A stretch of 64,000 nt of DNA. Source: Mycolicibacterium porcinum. Lineage in GTDB: Bacteria; Actinomycetota; Actinomycetes; Mycobacteriales; Mycobacteriaceae. Of the stretch, positions 38,453 to 49,565 are shown piece by piece; position 1 is the first letter of the stretch; every line of letters starts with the position of its first letter. The stretch covers positions 80,826 through 144,825 of the forward strand of contig MSTD01000010.1 of the NCBI GenBank assembly GCA_001942045.1, written 5' to 3'. A program made the position numbers and the translations under genes. The notes beneath the pieces were generated by a model that did not search any database, was not told where the DNA came from, and worked only from the letters and a program-made list of their open reading frames with translations.

Positions 38453-39088
38453 ATGCGTCTCGTCGAGAACGTCCTGCGCGAGGAGTTGGCCGGCGCGTGG
38501 GAACGGTGGGGGCAGCGGTGCGCCGACCTGACCGCGTCACAGTGGCGGACCACCACCCGCTGTGAGTCCTGGGATGTCCAGTCGTTGGTGGCCCACGTGT
38601 GCCCGGAGGCCACGACGTTCGACCAACTGGCCGAGGCCAGGATCGACGACGCGGCCGCGGTGACGGACGCCGCTGAGCTGCTGCGCATCTTCAACCAGCC
38701 CGACGGTGTCGCCAACACCACGGCAAGCCAGATCGCCGAACGCGCCGTGCATGAGGCCTCGACGCTGACGCCGCCGACTGCGGCCGCGCGATTCCTCGAC
38801 GCAGCCGACCGACTGCGTCGCATGCCCGAGATGGCCCGAGGCGGCGAAACGGTGATCCGCTACCCGATCGTCGGCAGTGCCACGCTCGCCGTTGTTGCCG
38901 AGGTCGCGCTGATGGAGGCCACAGTGCACCTTCTGGACCTGGCCGACGCGGTCGGCGGCGTGGTGCCATCCCCCACCGCCTTGGCCGCCACCCGGGACCT
39001 GTTGATCGCGGTTCCTGACCCCGCCGCGGCGGTGGAGGCGCTCGCCGGGCGGGCTCCTGCTCGGGCGGTTGTGCCGGCAATCCGCTGA
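38453..39088 (+). CDS. DinB-like mycothiol-dependent-type protein (maleylpyruvate isomerase family)
   Basis: 211 residues with the layout of the actinobacterial mycothiol-dependent DinB superfamily: an N-terminal helix (LREELAGAWERWGQRCADLT), SWDVQSLVAHVCPEATTF where the His is a likely metal ligand, EVALMEATVHLLDLADAVG as a second metal-binding helix, and a short C-terminal domain. In this superfamily some members isomerise maleylpyruvate with mycothiol; others transfer or inactivate thiols. The reaction here is not determined. Confidence 0.75.
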   Translation: MRLVENVLREELAGAWERWGQRCADLTASQWRTTTRCESWDVQSLVAHVCPEATTFDQLAEARIDDAAAVTDAAELLRIFNQPDGVANTTASQIAERAVHEASTLTPPTAAARFLDAADRLRRMPEMARGGETVIRYPIVGSATLAVVAEVALMEATVHLLDLADAVGGVVPSPTALAATRDLLIAVPDPAAAVEALAGRAPARAVVPAIR

Positions 39089-39184
39089 ACCGGTTATCAG
39101 CCTTCCCCGGCCCCCACACCGGAACGACCAGACTCACAGCACATTGACAGCGAGAAAGCTGGTTTTTCGGAAATAAGTTTAGTT

Positions 39185-39198
39185 TCACTAACGTAGTA
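39185..39198. promoter_or_regulatory. Palindromic promoter element of the first car gene
   Basis: ACTA-ACG-TAGT (39187-39197) with conserved flanks. TAACGT (39189-39194) fits a TANNNT -10 box and would start transcription near 39201. The surrounding block TTAGTTTYACTAACGTAGTA is nearly identical upstream of the second car gene, at exactly the same distance (66 bases) from the start codon. Confidence 0.5.
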
Positions 39199-39257
39199 GT
39201 TCGGTAGCGCAACGTCGCGCCGGTGATTAATTCAGCTATCTGTAAAGAGGGTTCTTG

Positions 39258-42200
39258 ATGTCGTTTGATACTCGTGATGAGCAACTGGCGAGCCGCATCG
39301 CCGATCTGACCGCCACTGATCCACAGTTCGCCGCCGCGATTCCAAGCGACACCGTCACCGCCGCCGTCGACGTTCCCGGCCTGCGTCTTCCCGAAATCGT
39401 CCAGACCGTCCTGGAGGGCTACTCCGAGCGCCCCGCCCTCGGCGAACGCGCCCTCGAATTCGTCGCCGACCCCGCCACGGGACGCACGACCGCGCGGCTG
39501 CTCCCCCGGTTCGACACCATCAGCTACGGCGAACTCTGGCAACGGGTCCGCGCCCTCGCCGCGGCCCTGCACGCCTCCGGCGTCACGGCCGGCGACCGCG
39601 TCGCGATCCTGGGATTCACCAGCGCCGACTACACCGTGATCGACACGGCGCTCGGCCAGATCGGCGCGGTGTCGGTGCCCCTGCAGACCAGCTCCTCACC
39701 CGAGGCGCTGGCACCGATCGTGGCCGAGACCGAACCGCGGGTGATCGCCGCGAGTGTCGACCACCTCGCCGACGCCGTCGAGCTGGCGTCGACCGCCCAT
39801 GCTCCGGCCCGAGTGCTGGTCTTCGACCACCACCCCCAGCTCGACGACTACCGCGACGCCGTGGCAGCGGCCACCGAGCGACTCGCCGGCACCGCCGTCG
39901 CGGTCGAAACCTTGGCCGAACTGCTGGACCGCGGGCGCGAACTGCCGACACCGCCGGCCCCGGAGTCCGACGGCACCGATCCGCTCGCCCTGCTGATCTA
40001 CACCTCGGGCAGCACCGGCGCCCCCAAAGGCGCGATGTACCTGCAGAGTTCGGTCGCCAAGTTCTGGCGGCGCAACAGCAAGGCCTGGCTCGGACCGGTG
40101 AGCGCGGCGATCAACCTGAGTTTCATGCCGATGAGCCACGTGATGGGCCGCGGCATCCTCTACGCCTCGCTCGCCGCCGGCGGCACCTGCTACTTCGCCG
40201 CCCGCAGCGATCTGTCGACGCTCCTGGAGGACCTCGCGCTGACCCGGCCCACCGAGCTGAATTTCGTTCCGCGCGTGTGGGAGATGATCCACAGCGAGTA
40301 CCAGAGCCGGGTCGATCAGCGCCTGGCCGAGTCCGGCCAGGACCGCGAGGCCGTCGAGGCCGAGGTGCTGGCCGAGGTGCGAGACAAGGTCCTCGGCGGA
40401 CGCTTCGTCGCGGCGATGACCGGCTCGGCGCCCATCTCGGCAGAACTCAAGGCCTGGACCCAGGACATGCTGGGCATCCACCTGCTCGAGGGCTACGGCT
40501 CGACCGAGGCCGGGATGGCGCTGTTCGACGGTGTCGTCCAGCGCCCGCCGGTGCTCGACTACAAGCTCGTCGACGTGCCGGATCTGGGCTACTTCAGCAC
40601 CGATCAGCCCCATCCGCGCGGCGAGCTGCTGATCAAGACCGAGAACCTGTTCCCCGGCTACTACAAGCGTCCCGAGGTCACCGCGTCGGTGTTCGACGAG
40701 GACGGCTTCTACCGGACCGGCGACGTCGTCGCCGAGGTCGGGCCGGACCAGCTGCGCTACGTCGACCGGCGCAACAACGTGCTCAAGCTCGCCCAGGGCG
40801 AGTTCGTCACGCTGGCCAAGTTGGAGGCGGTGTTCGGCAACAGCCCACTGGTGCAACAGATCTACGTGTACGGCAACAGCGCACAGCCGTATCTGCTGGC
40901 CGTCGTGGTGCCGACCGATGCCGGCGTGTCGAAGGAGGCGATCAGCGAATCCCTGCAGGAGGTGGCCAGGGAAGCCGACCTGCAGTCCTACGAGATCCCA
41001 CGCGATTTCATCGTGGAGACAACACCTTTCAGCCTGGAGAACGGCCTGCTGACCGGCATCCGCAAGCTGGCGTGGCCGAAGTTGAAGGCGCACTACGGCG
41101 AACGACTGGAGCAGCTGTACACCGATCTGGCCGAGACGCAGGCCGCCGAGCTGCGCGCGCTGCGCACCGGTGCGGCCGACGCCCCGGTACTGGAGACCGT
41201 GAGCCGGGCCGCCGGGGCGCTGCTGGGCGCCGCGGCATCCGACCTTGGACCCGATGCCCACTTCACCGACCTGGGTGGGGATTCGTTGTCGGCGTTGACT
41301 TTCGGCAATCTGCTGCGCGAAATCTTCGATGTCGACGTGCCGGTCGGCGTGATCGTCAGCCCGGCCACCGACCTGGCCGGCATCGCTGAGTACATCGAAA
41401 CGCAGCGCAGCGGGTCCAAGCGTCCGACCTACGCCTCGGTGCACGGACGCCATGCCGCCGAGGTCAGTGCCGCGGATCTGACCCTGGACAAGTTCCTCGA
41501 CGCCGAAACTCTGGCCGCCGCGCCGAACCTGCCCAAGGCTCCGGCCGAAGTGCGGACCGTGTTGTTGACCGGCGCCACCGGCTTCCTGGGCCGCTACCTG
41601 GCCCTGGAATGGCTGGAACGCATGGATCTGGTCGACGGCAAGGTGATCGCCCTGGTGCGCGCCAAGTCCGACGAAGAGGCGCGGGCCCGGCTCGACGCCA
41701 CCTTCGACAGCGGCGACGCGAAACTGCTGGCGCACTACCAGGATCTGGCAGCCGATCACCTCGAGGTGATCGCCGGCGACAAGGGCGAGGAGAACCTGGG
41801 CCTGGATCAGCAGACCTGGCAGCGGCTGGCCGACGACGTCGACCTGATCGTCGACCCGGCGGCACTGGTCAACCACGTGCTGCCCTACAGCGAGCTGTTC
41901 GGCCCCAACGCCCTCGGCACCGCCGAGCTGATCAAGATCGCGCTCACCACGAAGATCAAGCCGTACACGTACGTCTCGACCATCGGCGTGGGCGATCAGA
42001 TCGAGCCCGGGAAGTTCGTCGAGAACGTCGACGTCCGGGAGATGAGCGCGGTCCGCAAGATCAACGACGGCTACGCCAACGGCTACGGCAACAGCAAGTG
42101 GGCCGGCGAGGTCCTGCTGCGTGAGGCCAATGACCTGTGCGGCATGCCCGTCGCGGTGTTCCGCTGCGACATGATCCTGGCCGACACCACCTACTCGGGC

Positions 42201-42743
42201 CAGCTCAACCTGCCCGACATGTTCACCCGCATGATGTTCAGTCTGGTGGCCAGTGGCATCGCGCCGAAGTCCTTCTACGAGCTGGACTCGAACGGCAACC
42301 GCCAGCGCTCGCACTACGACGGGCTGCCGGTGGAGTTCATCGCCGAGTCGATCTCGACGCTGGGCGGCCAGTCCGTGGAGAGCTTCGAGACCTACCACGT
42401 GATGAACCCGTACGACGACGGCCTCGGGATGGACGAGTTCACCGACTGGCTCATCGAGGCGGGCTACGCGATCGAGCGCATCGATGACTACGGGCAGTGG
42501 ATCCAGCGCTTCGAGAGCACCCTGCGCGCGCTGCCGGACAAGCAGCGTCAGGCCTCGCTGCTGCCGCTGCTGCACAACTACCAGCAGCCCGAGCGGCCAA
42601 TGCTGGGCGCCCTGGCTCCGACGGACCACTTCCGGGCCGCCGTGCAGGACGCCAAGATCGGGCCCGACAAGGACATCCCCCATGTCAGCCCGGCAGTGAT
42701 CGTCAAATACATCACCGACCTGCAGCAACTGGGTCTGCTCTAA
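39258..42743 (+). CDS. car: Carboxylic acid reductase (first of two)
   Basis: 1161 residues. An adenylation domain comes first ([13 protein letters not shown] near residue 250, YGSTEAG near 415), then a phosphopantetheine carrier site (GGDSLSAL, Ser near residue 677), then a thioester reductase domain with NADPH-binding GATGFLGR near 770 and catalytic Tyr/Lys in YGNSK near 942. The enzyme activates a carboxylic acid as AMP ester, loads it on the carrier, and releases an aldehyde with NADPH. AAAGAGG precedes the ATG at 39258. It occupies the position of M. tuberculosis fadD9. A phosphopantetheinyl transferase must be encoded elsewhere. Confidence 0.92.
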   Translation: MSFDTRDEQLASRIADLTATDPQFAAAIPSDTVTAAVDVPGLRLPEIVQTVLEGYSERPALGERALEFVADPATGRTTARLLPRFDTISYGELWQRVRALAAALHASGVTAGDRVAILGFTSADYTVIDTALGQIGAVSVPLQTSSSPEALAPIVAETEPRVIAASVDHLADAVELASTAHAPARVLVFDHHPQLDDYRDAVAAATERLAGTAVAVETLAELLDRGRELPTPPAPESDGTDPLALLIYTSGSTGAPKGAMYLQSSVAKFWRRNSKAWLGPVSAAINLSFMPMSHVMGRGILYASLAAGGTCYFAARSDLSTLLEDLALTRPTELNFVPRVWEMIHSEYQSRVDQRLAESGQDREAVEAEVLAEVRDKVLGGRFVAAMTGSAPISAELKAWTQDMLGIHLLEGYGSTEAGMALFDGVVQRPPVLDYKLVDVPDLGYFSTDQPHPRGELLIKTENLFPGYYKRPEVTASVFDEDGFYRTGDVVAEVGPDQLRYVDRRNNVLKLAQGEFVTLAKLEAVFGNSPLVQQIYVYGNSAQPYLLAVVVPTDAGVSKEAISESLQEVAREADLQSYEIPRDFIVETTPFSLENGLLTGIRKLAWPKLKAHYGERLEQLYTDLAETQAAELRALRTGAADAPVLETVSRAAGALLGAAASDLGPDAHFTDLGGDSLSALTFGNLLREIFDVDVPVGVIVSPATDLAGIAEYIETQRSGSKRPTYASVHGRHAAEVSAADLTLDKFLDAETLAAAPNLPKAPAEVRTVLLTGATGFLGRYLALEWLERMDLVDGKVIALVRAKSDEEARARLDATFDSGDAKLLAHYQDLAADHLEVIAGDKGEENLGLDQQTWQRLADDVDLIVDPAALVNHVLPYSELFGPNALGTAELIKIALTTKIKPYTYVSTIGVGDQIEPGKFVENVDVREMSAVRKINDGYANGYGNSKWAGEVLLREANDLCGMPVAVFRCDMILADTTYSGQLNLPDMFTRMMFSLVASGIAPKSFYELDSNGNRQRSHYDGLPVEFIAESISTLGGQSVESFETYHVMNPYDDGLGMDEFTDWLIEAGYAIERIDDYGQWIQRFESTLRALPDKQRQASLLPLLHNYQQPERPMLGALAPTDHFRAAVQDAKIGPDKDIPHVSPAVIVKYITDLQQLGLL

Positions 42744-42753
42744 CCACCCGCAA

Positions 42754-42785
42754 GCGCCCGTCCCACACCGGAGTGGGGCGGGCGC
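42754..42785 (+). terminator. Hairpin terminator candidate after the first car gene
   Basis: A 13-base stem (42754-42766 with 42773-42785, one G-U pair) around a 6-base loop begins 11 bases after the stop. It would insulate the first car gene from the second. Confidence 0.6.
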
Positions 42786-42842
42786 CGTCGGGCGTGACGC
42801 ATCTCGCACCGGAAGCGCTGGCATCTCGAAATATAATTAGTT

Positions 42843-42857
42843 TTACTAACGTAGTAA
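42843..42857. promoter_or_regulatory. Palindromic promoter element of the second car gene
   Basis: TTACTA-ACG-TAGTAA: perfect 6-base arms. TAACGT (42847-42852) is a plausible -10 box. The symmetry is more complete than upstream of the first car gene. Likely an operator for an unidentified regulator. Confidence 0.6.
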
Positions 42858-42915
42858 TCAGTAGGCGCGACAAACGTGCCGACCATATTGATTTTGATTT
42901 GCTCAGGGGACCGAT

Positions 42916-45900
42916 ATGACCACCGAAACACGCGAGGACCGGCTCCAACGCCGCATCGCACACCTCTATGACACCGACCCACAGTTCGCCGACGCCCGCC
43001 CCAGCGACGCCGTCAACGCTGCCGTGGCCCAGCCCGAACTGCGGCTGCCCGCCGTCGTCAAAGGGATCTTCGTCGGGTACGCCGACCGCCCCGCCCTCGG
43101 GCAGCGGGCTGTCGAACTCGTCACCGACGCCGCCGGCCACACCTCGGCCCGGCTGCTCCCCCGTTTCGACACCATCACCTACCGGCAGCTCGGAGACCGC
43201 GTCCAGGCGGTGACCAACGCCTGGCACAACCACCCGGTGAAGCCCGGCGACCGCGTCGCCATCCTCGGGTTCACCAGCGTGGACTACACCACCATCGACA
43301 CCGCCCTCATCGAACTGGGCGCCGTGTCGGTACCGCTGCAGACCAGCGCCCCGGTCACCACTCTGCGGCCCATCGTCGCCGAGACCGAACCGACCGTGAT
43401 CGCGGCGAGCATCGACTTCCTCGACGACGCAGTCGAATTGGTGAAGTCCGGACCGGCACCCCACCGCCTCGTGGTCTTCGACTACCGGCCTCAGGTCGAC
43501 GCCCAGCGGGAGGCCTTCGAAGCCGCCAAGACCGCACTGGCAGGCACCGGCGTCGTCGTCGAACCGCTGGCCGACGTGCTCGACCGCGGACGCTCACTGG
43601 CCGACGCCCCGCTCTACACCCCGGGTCAGCCCGACCCGCTGACCATGCTGATCTACACCTCCGGCAGCACCGGCACCCCCAAGGGCGCGATGTACCCGGA
43701 GAGCAAGGTCGCCAACATGTGGCAGCTGGCCTCGAAGGCCACCTGGGACGAGAACCAGGCCGTCCTGCCCGCGATCACCCTCAACTTCATGCCGATGAGC
43801 CACGTCATGGGCCGCGGCATCCTGATCGGCACGCTCAGCTCGGGCGGTACCGCGTATTTCGCTGCGCGCAGCGATCTTTCGACCTTCCTGGACGATCTCG
43901 CGCTGGTGCGGCCCACGCAACTCAGCTTCGTGCCGCGCATCTGGGACATGCTGTTCCAGGAGTACCAGAGCCGGCTCGACCGCAGTGGCGCACCTGAAGA
44001 CGAGGTGCTCGCCGAGGTTCGCGAGGACCTGTTGGGCGGGCGGTTCGTCTCCGCGATGACCGGTTCCGCACCGATCTCCGCCGAGATGAAGACCTGGGTG
44101 GAGCGCCTGCTCGACATGCACCTGCTGGAGGGATACGGCTCGACCGAGGCCGGTTCGGTCTTCGTCGACGGCCACATCCAGCGTCCGCCGGTGATCGACT
44201 ACAAGCTCGTCGACGTCCCGGATCTGGGCTACTTCCGCACCGATCAGCCCCACCCCCGCGGTGAGCTGCTGGTGAAGTCCGAGCAGATGTTCCCCGGGTA
44301 CTACAAGCGTCCCGAGATCACCGCCGAGATGTTCGACGAGGACGGGTACTACCGCACCGGTGACATCGTCGCCGAACTCGGACCGGACCAGGTGGAGTAC
44401 CTCGACCGGCGCAACAACGTGCTGAAGCTGTCACAGGGCGAGTTCGTGACGGTCTCGAAGCTGGAGGCGGTCTTCGGAGACAGCCCACTGGTGCGGCAGA
44501 TCTTCATCTACGGCAACAGCGCCCGCTCCTATCTGCTGGCCGTCGTGGTGCCGACCGACCCGGCCGTCTCGAAGCAGGCGATCAGCGATTCGCTGCAGGA
44601 CGCGGCGCGGGCCGCCGGCCTTCAGTCCTACGAGGTGCCACGCGATTTCATCGTGGAGACATCACCTTTCACGCTGGAGAACGGCCTGCTGACCGGTATC
44701 CGCAAGCTGGCCCGCCCCAACCTCAAGAACCATTACGGCGAGCGGTTGGAGCAGCTCTATACCGAGCTGGCCGAGGGCCAGGCCAATGAACTCAGTGAAC
44801 TGCGCCGCAGCGGTGCCGACGCCCCCGTGCTCGACACTGTCAGCCGGGCCGCCGGGGCGCTACTGGGTGCCGCGGCATCCGATCTCGCTCCCGATGCCCA
44901 CTTCACCGATCTGGGTGGAGATTCGTTGTCCGCGTTGACCTTCTCGAATCTGCTGCACGAGATCTTCGATGTGGACGTGCCGGTGGGCGTGATCGTCAGC
45001 CCGGCCACCGATCTAGCCGGCATCGCCGGCTACATCGAAGGCCAGCGCCACGGGTCCAAGCGCCCGACCTACGCGTCGGTGCACGGCCGTGACGCGACCG
45101 AGGTGCACGCCAGTGATCTGACCCTGGACAAGTTCCTCGACGCGGACACCCTGGCCGCAGCGCCGAACCTGCCCAAGGCTCCGGCCGAGGTCCGCACGGT
45201 GCTGCTGACCGGCGCCACGGGCTTCCTGGGCCGCTACCTGGCCCTGGAATGGCTCGAGCGCATGGACTTGGTCGACGGCAAGGTCATCGCCCTGGTGCGC
45301 GCTAAGAGCGACGCCGAGGCTCGCGCGCGCCTCGATGCCACCTTCGATGTGGGTGACGCGAAACTGCTTGCGCACTACCAGGATCTGGCTGCCGATCACC
45401 TGGAGGTGATCGCCGGCGACAAGGGCGAGGCCGATCTGGGTCTCGACCGCGACACCTGGCAGCGACTGGCCGACGACGTCGATCTGATCGTCGACCCGGC
45501 CGCGCTGGTCAACCACGTGCTGCCCTACAGCCAGATGTTCGACGCGAATGCCCTCGGCACCGCCGAGCTCATCCGCATCGCGCTCACCACCAAGATCAAG
45601 CCGTTCATCTACGTCTCGACGATCGGTGTGGGCTGGGGCATCAAGCCCGGCGAGTTCGTCGAGGATGCCGATATCCGGGTGATCAGCCCGACCCGGCAGG
45701 TCGACGATTCCTACGCCAACGGCTACGGCAACAGCAAGTGGGCCGGTGAGGTCCTGCTGCGTGAGGCCAATGACCTCTGCGGGCTGCCGGTCTCGGTGTT
45801 CCGCTGCGACATGATCCTGGCCGACACCACCTACTCGGGCCAGCTCAACCTGCCCGACATGTTCACCCGCATGATGCTGAGCCTGGTGGCCACCGGCATC

Positions 45901-46383
45901 GCGCCCGGTTCGTTCTACGAACTCGACGCGCACGGCAACCGCCAGCGGGCCCACTACGACGGGCTCCCGGTGGAGTTCATCGCCGAAGCCATCTCGACGC
46001 TGGGCGTGCACGTCACCGAGGGGTTCGAGACGTACCACGTGATGAACCCGTACGACGACGGCCTAGGCCTCGATGAGTTCACCGACTGGCTGATCGAAGC
46101 CGGTTACCCGGTGCACCGCATCGACGACTACTCAGAGTGGTTGCAGCGCTTCGAGACCGCGTTGCGGGCCCTGCCCGACAAGCAGCGTCAGGCCTCGCTG
46201 CTGCCGCTGCTGCACAACTACCAGCAACCGTCGCACCCGCTGCTGGGCGCGGCCGCACCGACCGACCGGTTCCGGGCGGCGGTGCAGGAAGCCAAGATCG
46301 GGCCCGACAAGGACATCCCCCATGTCAGCCCGGCAGTGATCATCAAATACATCACCAACCTGCAGATGCTCGGGTTGCTGTAA
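42916..46383 (+). CDS. car: Carboxylic acid reductase (second of two)
   Basis: 1155 residues with the same order as its neighbour: adenylation domain ([13 protein letters not shown] near 246, YGSTEAG near 410), carrier Ser in GGDSLSAL near 672, reductase GATGFLGR near 767 and YGNSK near 938. GGGGA precedes the ATG by 4-5 bases. The C-terminal reductase is nearly the same protein as in the first copy, and long nucleotide runs match exactly; the adenylation domain has diverged more, so different acids may be accepted (inference). Confidence 0.92.
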   Translation: MTTETREDRLQRRIAHLYDTDPQFADARPSDAVNAAVAQPELRLPAVVKGIFVGYADRPALGQRAVELVTDAAGHTSARLLPRFDTITYRQLGDRVQAVTNAWHNHPVKPGDRVAILGFTSVDYTTIDTALIELGAVSVPLQTSAPVTTLRPIVAETEPTVIAASIDFLDDAVELVKSGPAPHRLVVFDYRPQVDAQREAFEAAKTALAGTGVVVEPLADVLDRGRSLADAPLYTPGQPDPLTMLIYTSGSTGTPKGAMYPESKVANMWQLASKATWDENQAVLPAITLNFMPMSHVMGRGILIGTLSSGGTAYFAARSDLSTFLDDLALVRPTQLSFVPRIWDMLFQEYQSRLDRSGAPEDEVLAEVREDLLGGRFVSAMTGSAPISAEMKTWVERLLDMHLLEGYGSTEAGSVFVDGHIQRPPVIDYKLVDVPDLGYFRTDQPHPRGELLVKSEQMFPGYYKRPEITAEMFDEDGYYRTGDIVAELGPDQVEYLDRRNNVLKLSQGEFVTVSKLEAVFGDSPLVRQIFIYGNSARSYLLAVVVPTDPAVSKQAISDSLQDAARAAGLQSYEVPRDFIVETSPFTLENGLLTGIRKLARPNLKNHYGERLEQLYTELAEGQANELSELRRSGADAPVLDTVSRAAGALLGAAASDLAPDAHFTDLGGDSLSALTFSNLLHEIFDVDVPVGVIVSPATDLAGIAGYIEGQRHGSKRPTYASVHGRDATEVHASDLTLDKFLDADTLAAAPNLPKAPAEVRTVLLTGATGFLGRYLALEWLERMDLVDGKVIALVRAKSDAEARARLDATFDVGDAKLLAHYQDLAADHLEVIAGDKGEADLGLDRDTWQRLADDVDLIVDPAALVNHVLPYSQMFDANALGTAELIRIALTTKIKPFIYVSTIGVGWGIKPGEFVEDADIRVISPTRQVDDSYANGYGNSKWAGEVLLREANDLCGLPVSVFRCDMILADTTYSGQLNLPDMFTRMMLSLVATGIAPGSFYELDAHGNRQRAHYDGLPVEFIAEAISTLGVHVTEGFETYHVMNPYDDGLGLDEFTDWLIEAGYPVHRIDDYSEWLQRFETALRALPDKQRQASLLPLLHNYQQPSHPLLGAAAPTDRFRAAVQEAKIGPDKDIPHVSPAVIIKYITNLQMLGLL

Positions 46384-46416
46384 CAGACTTCCCCACAAGG
46401 GAAGAATCCCCTGAGC

Positions 46417-46445
46417 GGCCGCGGTCCTTACCCAGGACCGCGGCC
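46417..46445 (+). terminator. Hairpin terminator candidate after the second car gene
   Basis: A perfect 12-base stem (GGCCGCGGTCCT with AGGACCGCGGCC) and a 5-base loop, 33 bases after the stop. No T-tract. Confidence 0.6.
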
Positions 46446-46452
46446 AATCAGT
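46438..46452. repeat. 15-bp direct repeat, left copy
   Basis: CCGCGGCCAATCAGT occurs here and at 46936-46950, on either side of the SRPBCC gene. The left copy overlaps the right arm of the preceding hairpin. Confidence 0.5.
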
Positions 46453-46467
46453 ATGTAGCGTGGCGGC

Positions 46468-46929
46468 ATGGGCAGCACTCGGGTCGCCGGCCACGTCAAC
46501 GCACCTCGCGCCGCGGTCTATCGGGCGCTCGTCGACGCCGAGGCCATCGCGGCGTGGCGGGTTCCGACCGGGATGCGCAGCGAGGTCCACGAATTCGACG
46601 CCCGCGAGGGCGGGACGTTCCGTGTCTCACTGCACTACGACTCACCGTACGCCGTCGGAAAGACCAGCGCCCACACCGACACCTATCGCGGGCGCTTCGC
46701 CGAACTGGTGCCCGACGAGCGGGTCGTCGAAGTGCTGGAGTTCGAGAGCGACGATCCCGCCATGGGCGGCGAGATGACGATGACGACGACGTTGCGCGAT
46801 GCGGACGCCGGCACCGAGGTCATGATCCAGCACGACGGGATCCCTGACGCCGTCGATCCGGCGGACAACGAGACGGGCACCCGGATGGCCCTGGCTGCGC
46901 TGGCCGAGTGGGTGGAAGACCACAGCTAG
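46468..46929 (+). CDS. SRPBCC (AHSA1-like) protein
   Basis: 153 residues. It has the START/AHSA1 pattern: an N-terminal strand ending in RVAGHVNAPRAAVYRALVDAEAIAAWRVP, a long central sheet (GGTFRVSLHYDSP, YRGRFAELVPDERVVEVLEF, MTMTTTLRDADAGTEVMIQHDG), and a final helix. Ligand unknown. The gene lies between the two 15-base direct repeats. Confidence 0.8.
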   Translation: MGSTRVAGHVNAPRAAVYRALVDAEAIAAWRVPTGMRSEVHEFDAREGGTFRVSLHYDSPYAVGKTSAHTDTYRGRFAELVPDERVVEVLEFESDDPAMGGEMTMTTTLRDADAGTEVMIQHDGIPDAVDPADNETGTRMALAALAEWVEDHS

Positions 46930-46935
46930 TCGAAC

Positions 46936-46950
46936 CCGCGGCCAATCAGT
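46936..46950. repeat. 15-bp direct repeat, right copy
   Basis: CCGCGGCCAATCAGT, identical to 46438-46452, located 7 bases after the SRPBCC stop. Confidence 0.5.
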
Positions 46951-46965
46951 TTCCGCGAGCAGTAA

Positions 46966-47352
46966 TCAAATGGCGAGCCCGATCACGAGCAACACCACCG
47001 CGATCAGCGGGAAGATGCCCTGGGTGACCGCTGCCCGCGCCTTGTCCGGCGAGCTGGTCAGCAGCACCACAGCGGCGGCCAGCATCGAACCGACCCCGGC
47101 GAACACGAGAGCGGCCCCAACGGTGTTGTGCCCCAAGCCAACCGCGGCGATGCCGATCACCGTGACCATCGCCAGGAACAGGTTGTAGAAGCCCTGGTTG
47201 AAGGCGAGCTCCTTGGTGGCCTGCGCCTCCTCCGCACTGGTGCCGAAGGTGGCGCGGGTACGCGGTGAAGTCCAGGTCAGCGACTCCATCACAAAGATGT
47301 AGACATGCAGGGCCGCGGCGAGCGCGGCAAACACCAGACCGGCGATGACCAT
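46966..47352 (-). CDS. DUF1304 membrane protein
   Basis: 128 residues with four predicted membrane segments and the DUF1304 features EELAFNQGFYNLFLA-like (KELAFNQGFYNLFLAMV) and LHVYIFVMESLTW. Members of this family are small inner-membrane proteins with no established function. It follows ruvB by 5 bases on the same strand, so it may be the last gene of the ruvCAB transcript. Confidence 0.8.
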   Translation of the reverse strand: MVIAGLVFAALAAALHVYIFVMESLTWTSPRTRATFGTSAEEAQATKELAFNQGFYNLFLAMVTVIGIAAVGLGHNTVGAALVFAGVGSMLAAAVVLLTSSPDKARAAVTQGIFPLIAVVLLVIGLAI

Positions 47353-47357
47353 ACGGT

Positions 47358-48416
47358 CTATTCAAACAGCCCCGGCTGCCCCAGTCCGGTAACCGGCGGT
47401 TGCATACCCAGGTGCGTCCATGCCAATGGCGTGGCCACCCGGCCCCGCGGCGTGCGGGCCACCATGCCGGCGCGCACCAGGAAGGGCTCGCAGACCTCCT
47501 CGACCGTGGTTGCCTCTTCGCCGACCGCCACGGCCAGCGTCGACACCCCGACCGGGCCGCCCCCGAAGCTGCGGGTGAGCGCGGACAGCACGGCGCGGTC
47601 CAGGCGGTCGAGGCCCAGCTCGTCGACGTCGTAGACCTCCAACGCGGCCTTGGCGATATCTCGCGTGATCACGCCGTCGGCGCGGACCTCGGCGTAGTCC
47701 CGAACCCGGCGCAGCAGCCGGTTGGCGATGCGTGGCGTGCCGCGGGACCGCCGGGCGATCTCGGTACCGGCCTCGGCGCCCAATTCGATGCCGAGGATGC
47801 CGGCCGACCGGGCCAGGACCCGCTCCAGTTCGACCGGTTCGTAGAAGTCCATGTGCGCGGTGAACCCGAACCGGTCGCGCAGCGGACCGGTCAGCGCCCC
47901 GGACCTGGTGGTCGCCCCCACGAGGGTGAAGGGCGCGACTTCGAGCGGGATCGACGTGGCGCCAGGGCCTTTGCCGACCACCACGTCGACGCGGAAGTCC
48001 TCCATGGCCAGATAGAGCATTTCCTCGGCGGGCCGGGCGATGCGGTGGATCTCGTCGATGAACAGCACGTCGTGCTCGACGAGGTTGGACAGCATGGCGG
48101 CCAGATCGCCGGCCCGCTCCAGTGCGGGGCCGGAGGTGAGCCGCAACGAGGAGCCCAGCTCCGCCGCGATGATCATCGCCAGCGAGGTCTTCCCCAGCCC
48201 GGGCGGACCGGACAGCAGGATGTGATCGGGTGTGCCACCGCGGTTCTTGGCGCCCTCGATGACGAGTTGCAGCTGCTCGCGCACCCGGGGCTGACCGATG
48301 AACTCCCCCAGCGAGCGCGGGCGCAGGCTGGCGTCGATATCGCCTTCGCCGACGGTCAGTGCCGGTGAGACCTCCCGGTCGTCGGGCTCCTCGGCATCGT
48401 CGAAGCGACCCATCAC
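47358..48416 (-). CDS. ruvB: Holliday junction branch migration ATPase RuvB
   Basis: 352 residues, AAA+ ATPase. Walker A is GPPGLGKTS (about 70-78), Walker [10 protein letters not shown], sensor [19 protein letters not shown], and the C-terminal winged helix starts near [11 protein letters not shown]. RuvB hexamers drive branch migration with RuvA. The GTG at 48416 overlaps the ruvA stop; ATG 48413 is one codon later. Confidence 0.95.
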   Translation of the reverse strand: MMGRFDDAEEPDDREVSPALTVGEGDIDASLRPRSLGEFIGQPRVREQLQLVIEGAKNRGGTPDHILLSGPPGLGKTSLAMIIAAELGSSLRLTSGPALERAGDLAAMLSNLVEHDVLFIDEIHRIARPAEEMLYLAMEDFRVDVVVGKGPGATSIPLEVAPFTLVGATTRSGALTGPLRDRFGFTAHMDFYEPVELERVLARSAGILGIELGAEAGTEIARRSRGTPRIANRLLRRVRDYAEVRADGVITRDIAKAALEVYDVDELGLDRLDRAVLSALTRSFGGGPVGVSTLAVAVGEEATTVEEVCEPFLVRAGMVARTPRGRVATPLAWTHLGMQPPVTGLGQPGLFE

Positions 48417-48997
48417 TTCTTACCCAACATGGACAGCGCCGACCGCAGCGCGGACGCCGTGGTGGCCTCGGGATCGTTGGCCAGCACCTTGTCGGTGGCC
48501 TCCTCGGCCTGTTTGGCCGCAAAGCCAAGTCCGACAAGGGCTTCCACCACCGGCGCCCGCACCGCGTGACCGCTGAACCCGGAGCCTCCCGGGGTGACCG
48601 GACCGATCTTGTCGCGCAGCTCCAGCACCATCCGCTCGGCACCGCGCTTCCCGATCCCGGGGACTCGGGTCAACGCCGTGACATCGCCGTCGGCCAGCGC
48701 CTGCCGCAAGGCCTGCGGGTCGTAGACGGCCAGCGTCGCCAGCGCGATCTTCGGTCCTACGCCGGAGACCCCCAGCAGGGTGAGGAACAGGTCGCGGGCC
48801 TCGCCGTCGGCGAACCCGTAGAGCGTCATCGAATCCTCGCGGACGATCATCGCGGTGATCAGCCGGGACTCGGCGCCACGGCGCAGGTTGGCCAGGGTCG
48901 ACGGGGTCGCCATCACCTTGTAACCGACACCGGCGGCCTCGATCACCGCATGGTCGAGAGCGATGTCGATGACCTCACCGCGTACCGAGGCGATCAT
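48413..48997 (-). CDS. ruvA: Holliday junction DNA-binding protein RuvA
   Basis: 194 residues. N-terminal OB fold ([28 protein letters not shown]), two helix-hairpin-helix motifs ([16 protein letters not shown] and [19 protein letters not shown]), and domain III at the C-terminus. RuvA tetramers hold the junction for RuvB. Coupled to ruvC by a 4-base overlap. Confidence 0.95.
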   Translation of the reverse strand: MIASVRGEVIDIALDHAVIEAAGVGYKVMATPSTLANLRRGAESRLITAMIVREDSMTLYGFADGEARDLFLTLLGVSGVGPKIALATLAVYDPQALRQALADGDVTALTRVPGIGKRGAERMVLELRDKIGPVTPGGSGFSGHAVRAPVVEALVGLGFAAKQAEEATDKVLANDPEATTASALRSALSMLGKK

Positions 48998-49551
48998 GCC
49001 CGGGCCGCCTTGAGTTTGGCGGCATACTTGCGGCGCTGTTCGGCGGCCATCGCCTCGGCGGCGGCCATCCGCGCGATCATCGGCGCCCGCCAGCAGTGGC
49101 AGATGGCCAGGGCCAGCGCGTCGGCGGCGTCCGCCGGGGTCGGCTTGGCTTGCAGGGCAAGAATTCTGGTGATCATCTCGGTGACCTGAGCCTTGTCGGC
49201 GCGACCGTTACCGGTGACCGCCGCCTTCACCTCGGACGGGGTGTGAAAATGCACCTCGATGTCGCGGCGGGCCGCGGCCAGCGCGATCACCCCGCCGGCC
49301 TGGGCGGTGCCCATCACCGTCGACACATTCTGCTGGGCGAAGACCCGCTCGACCGCGATCACGTCCGGCCGGTGGGTGTCCATCCAGTACTCGGCGACAT
49401 CGCTGATCTCGAGCAGACGCTTCTGCAGCGGCGCATCGGCCGGGGTGCGGACCACGTCCACGTCCAGCGCGGTCACCTGCCGACCGCGACCGCTCTCGAC
49501 CACCGACAGGCCGCAGCGCGTCAACCCGGGATCCACTCCCATCACCCGCAC
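48994..49551 (-). CDS. ruvC: Holliday junction resolvase RuvC
   Basis: 185 residues from the GTG at 49551 (GGGG five bases upstream). Catalytic acidic residues are in [10 protein letters not shown] (Asp7), [21 protein letters not shown] and a C-terminal [12 protein letters not shown]. RuvC cuts Holliday junctions. It opens the ruvC-ruvA-ruvB operon under the SOS box at 49566. Confidence 0.95.
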   Translation of the reverse strand: MRVMGVDPGLTRCGLSVVESGRGRQVTALDVDVVRTPADAPLQKRLLEISDVAEYWMDTHRPDVIAVERVFAQQNVSTVMGTAQAGGVIALAAARRDIEVHFHTPSEVKAAVTGNGRADKAQVTEMITRILALQAKPTPADAADALALAICHCWRAPMIARMAAAEAMAAEQRRKYAAKLKAARA

Positions 49552-49565
49552 ACGAACCCCTTCGT

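Noticed and set aside
39696..42824. Very long open frame antisense to the first car gene (1042 codons)
   Set aside because: High-GC codon bias in the sense gene removes stops from the opposite frame; the antisense protein has no recognisable domain and no ribosome binding site.
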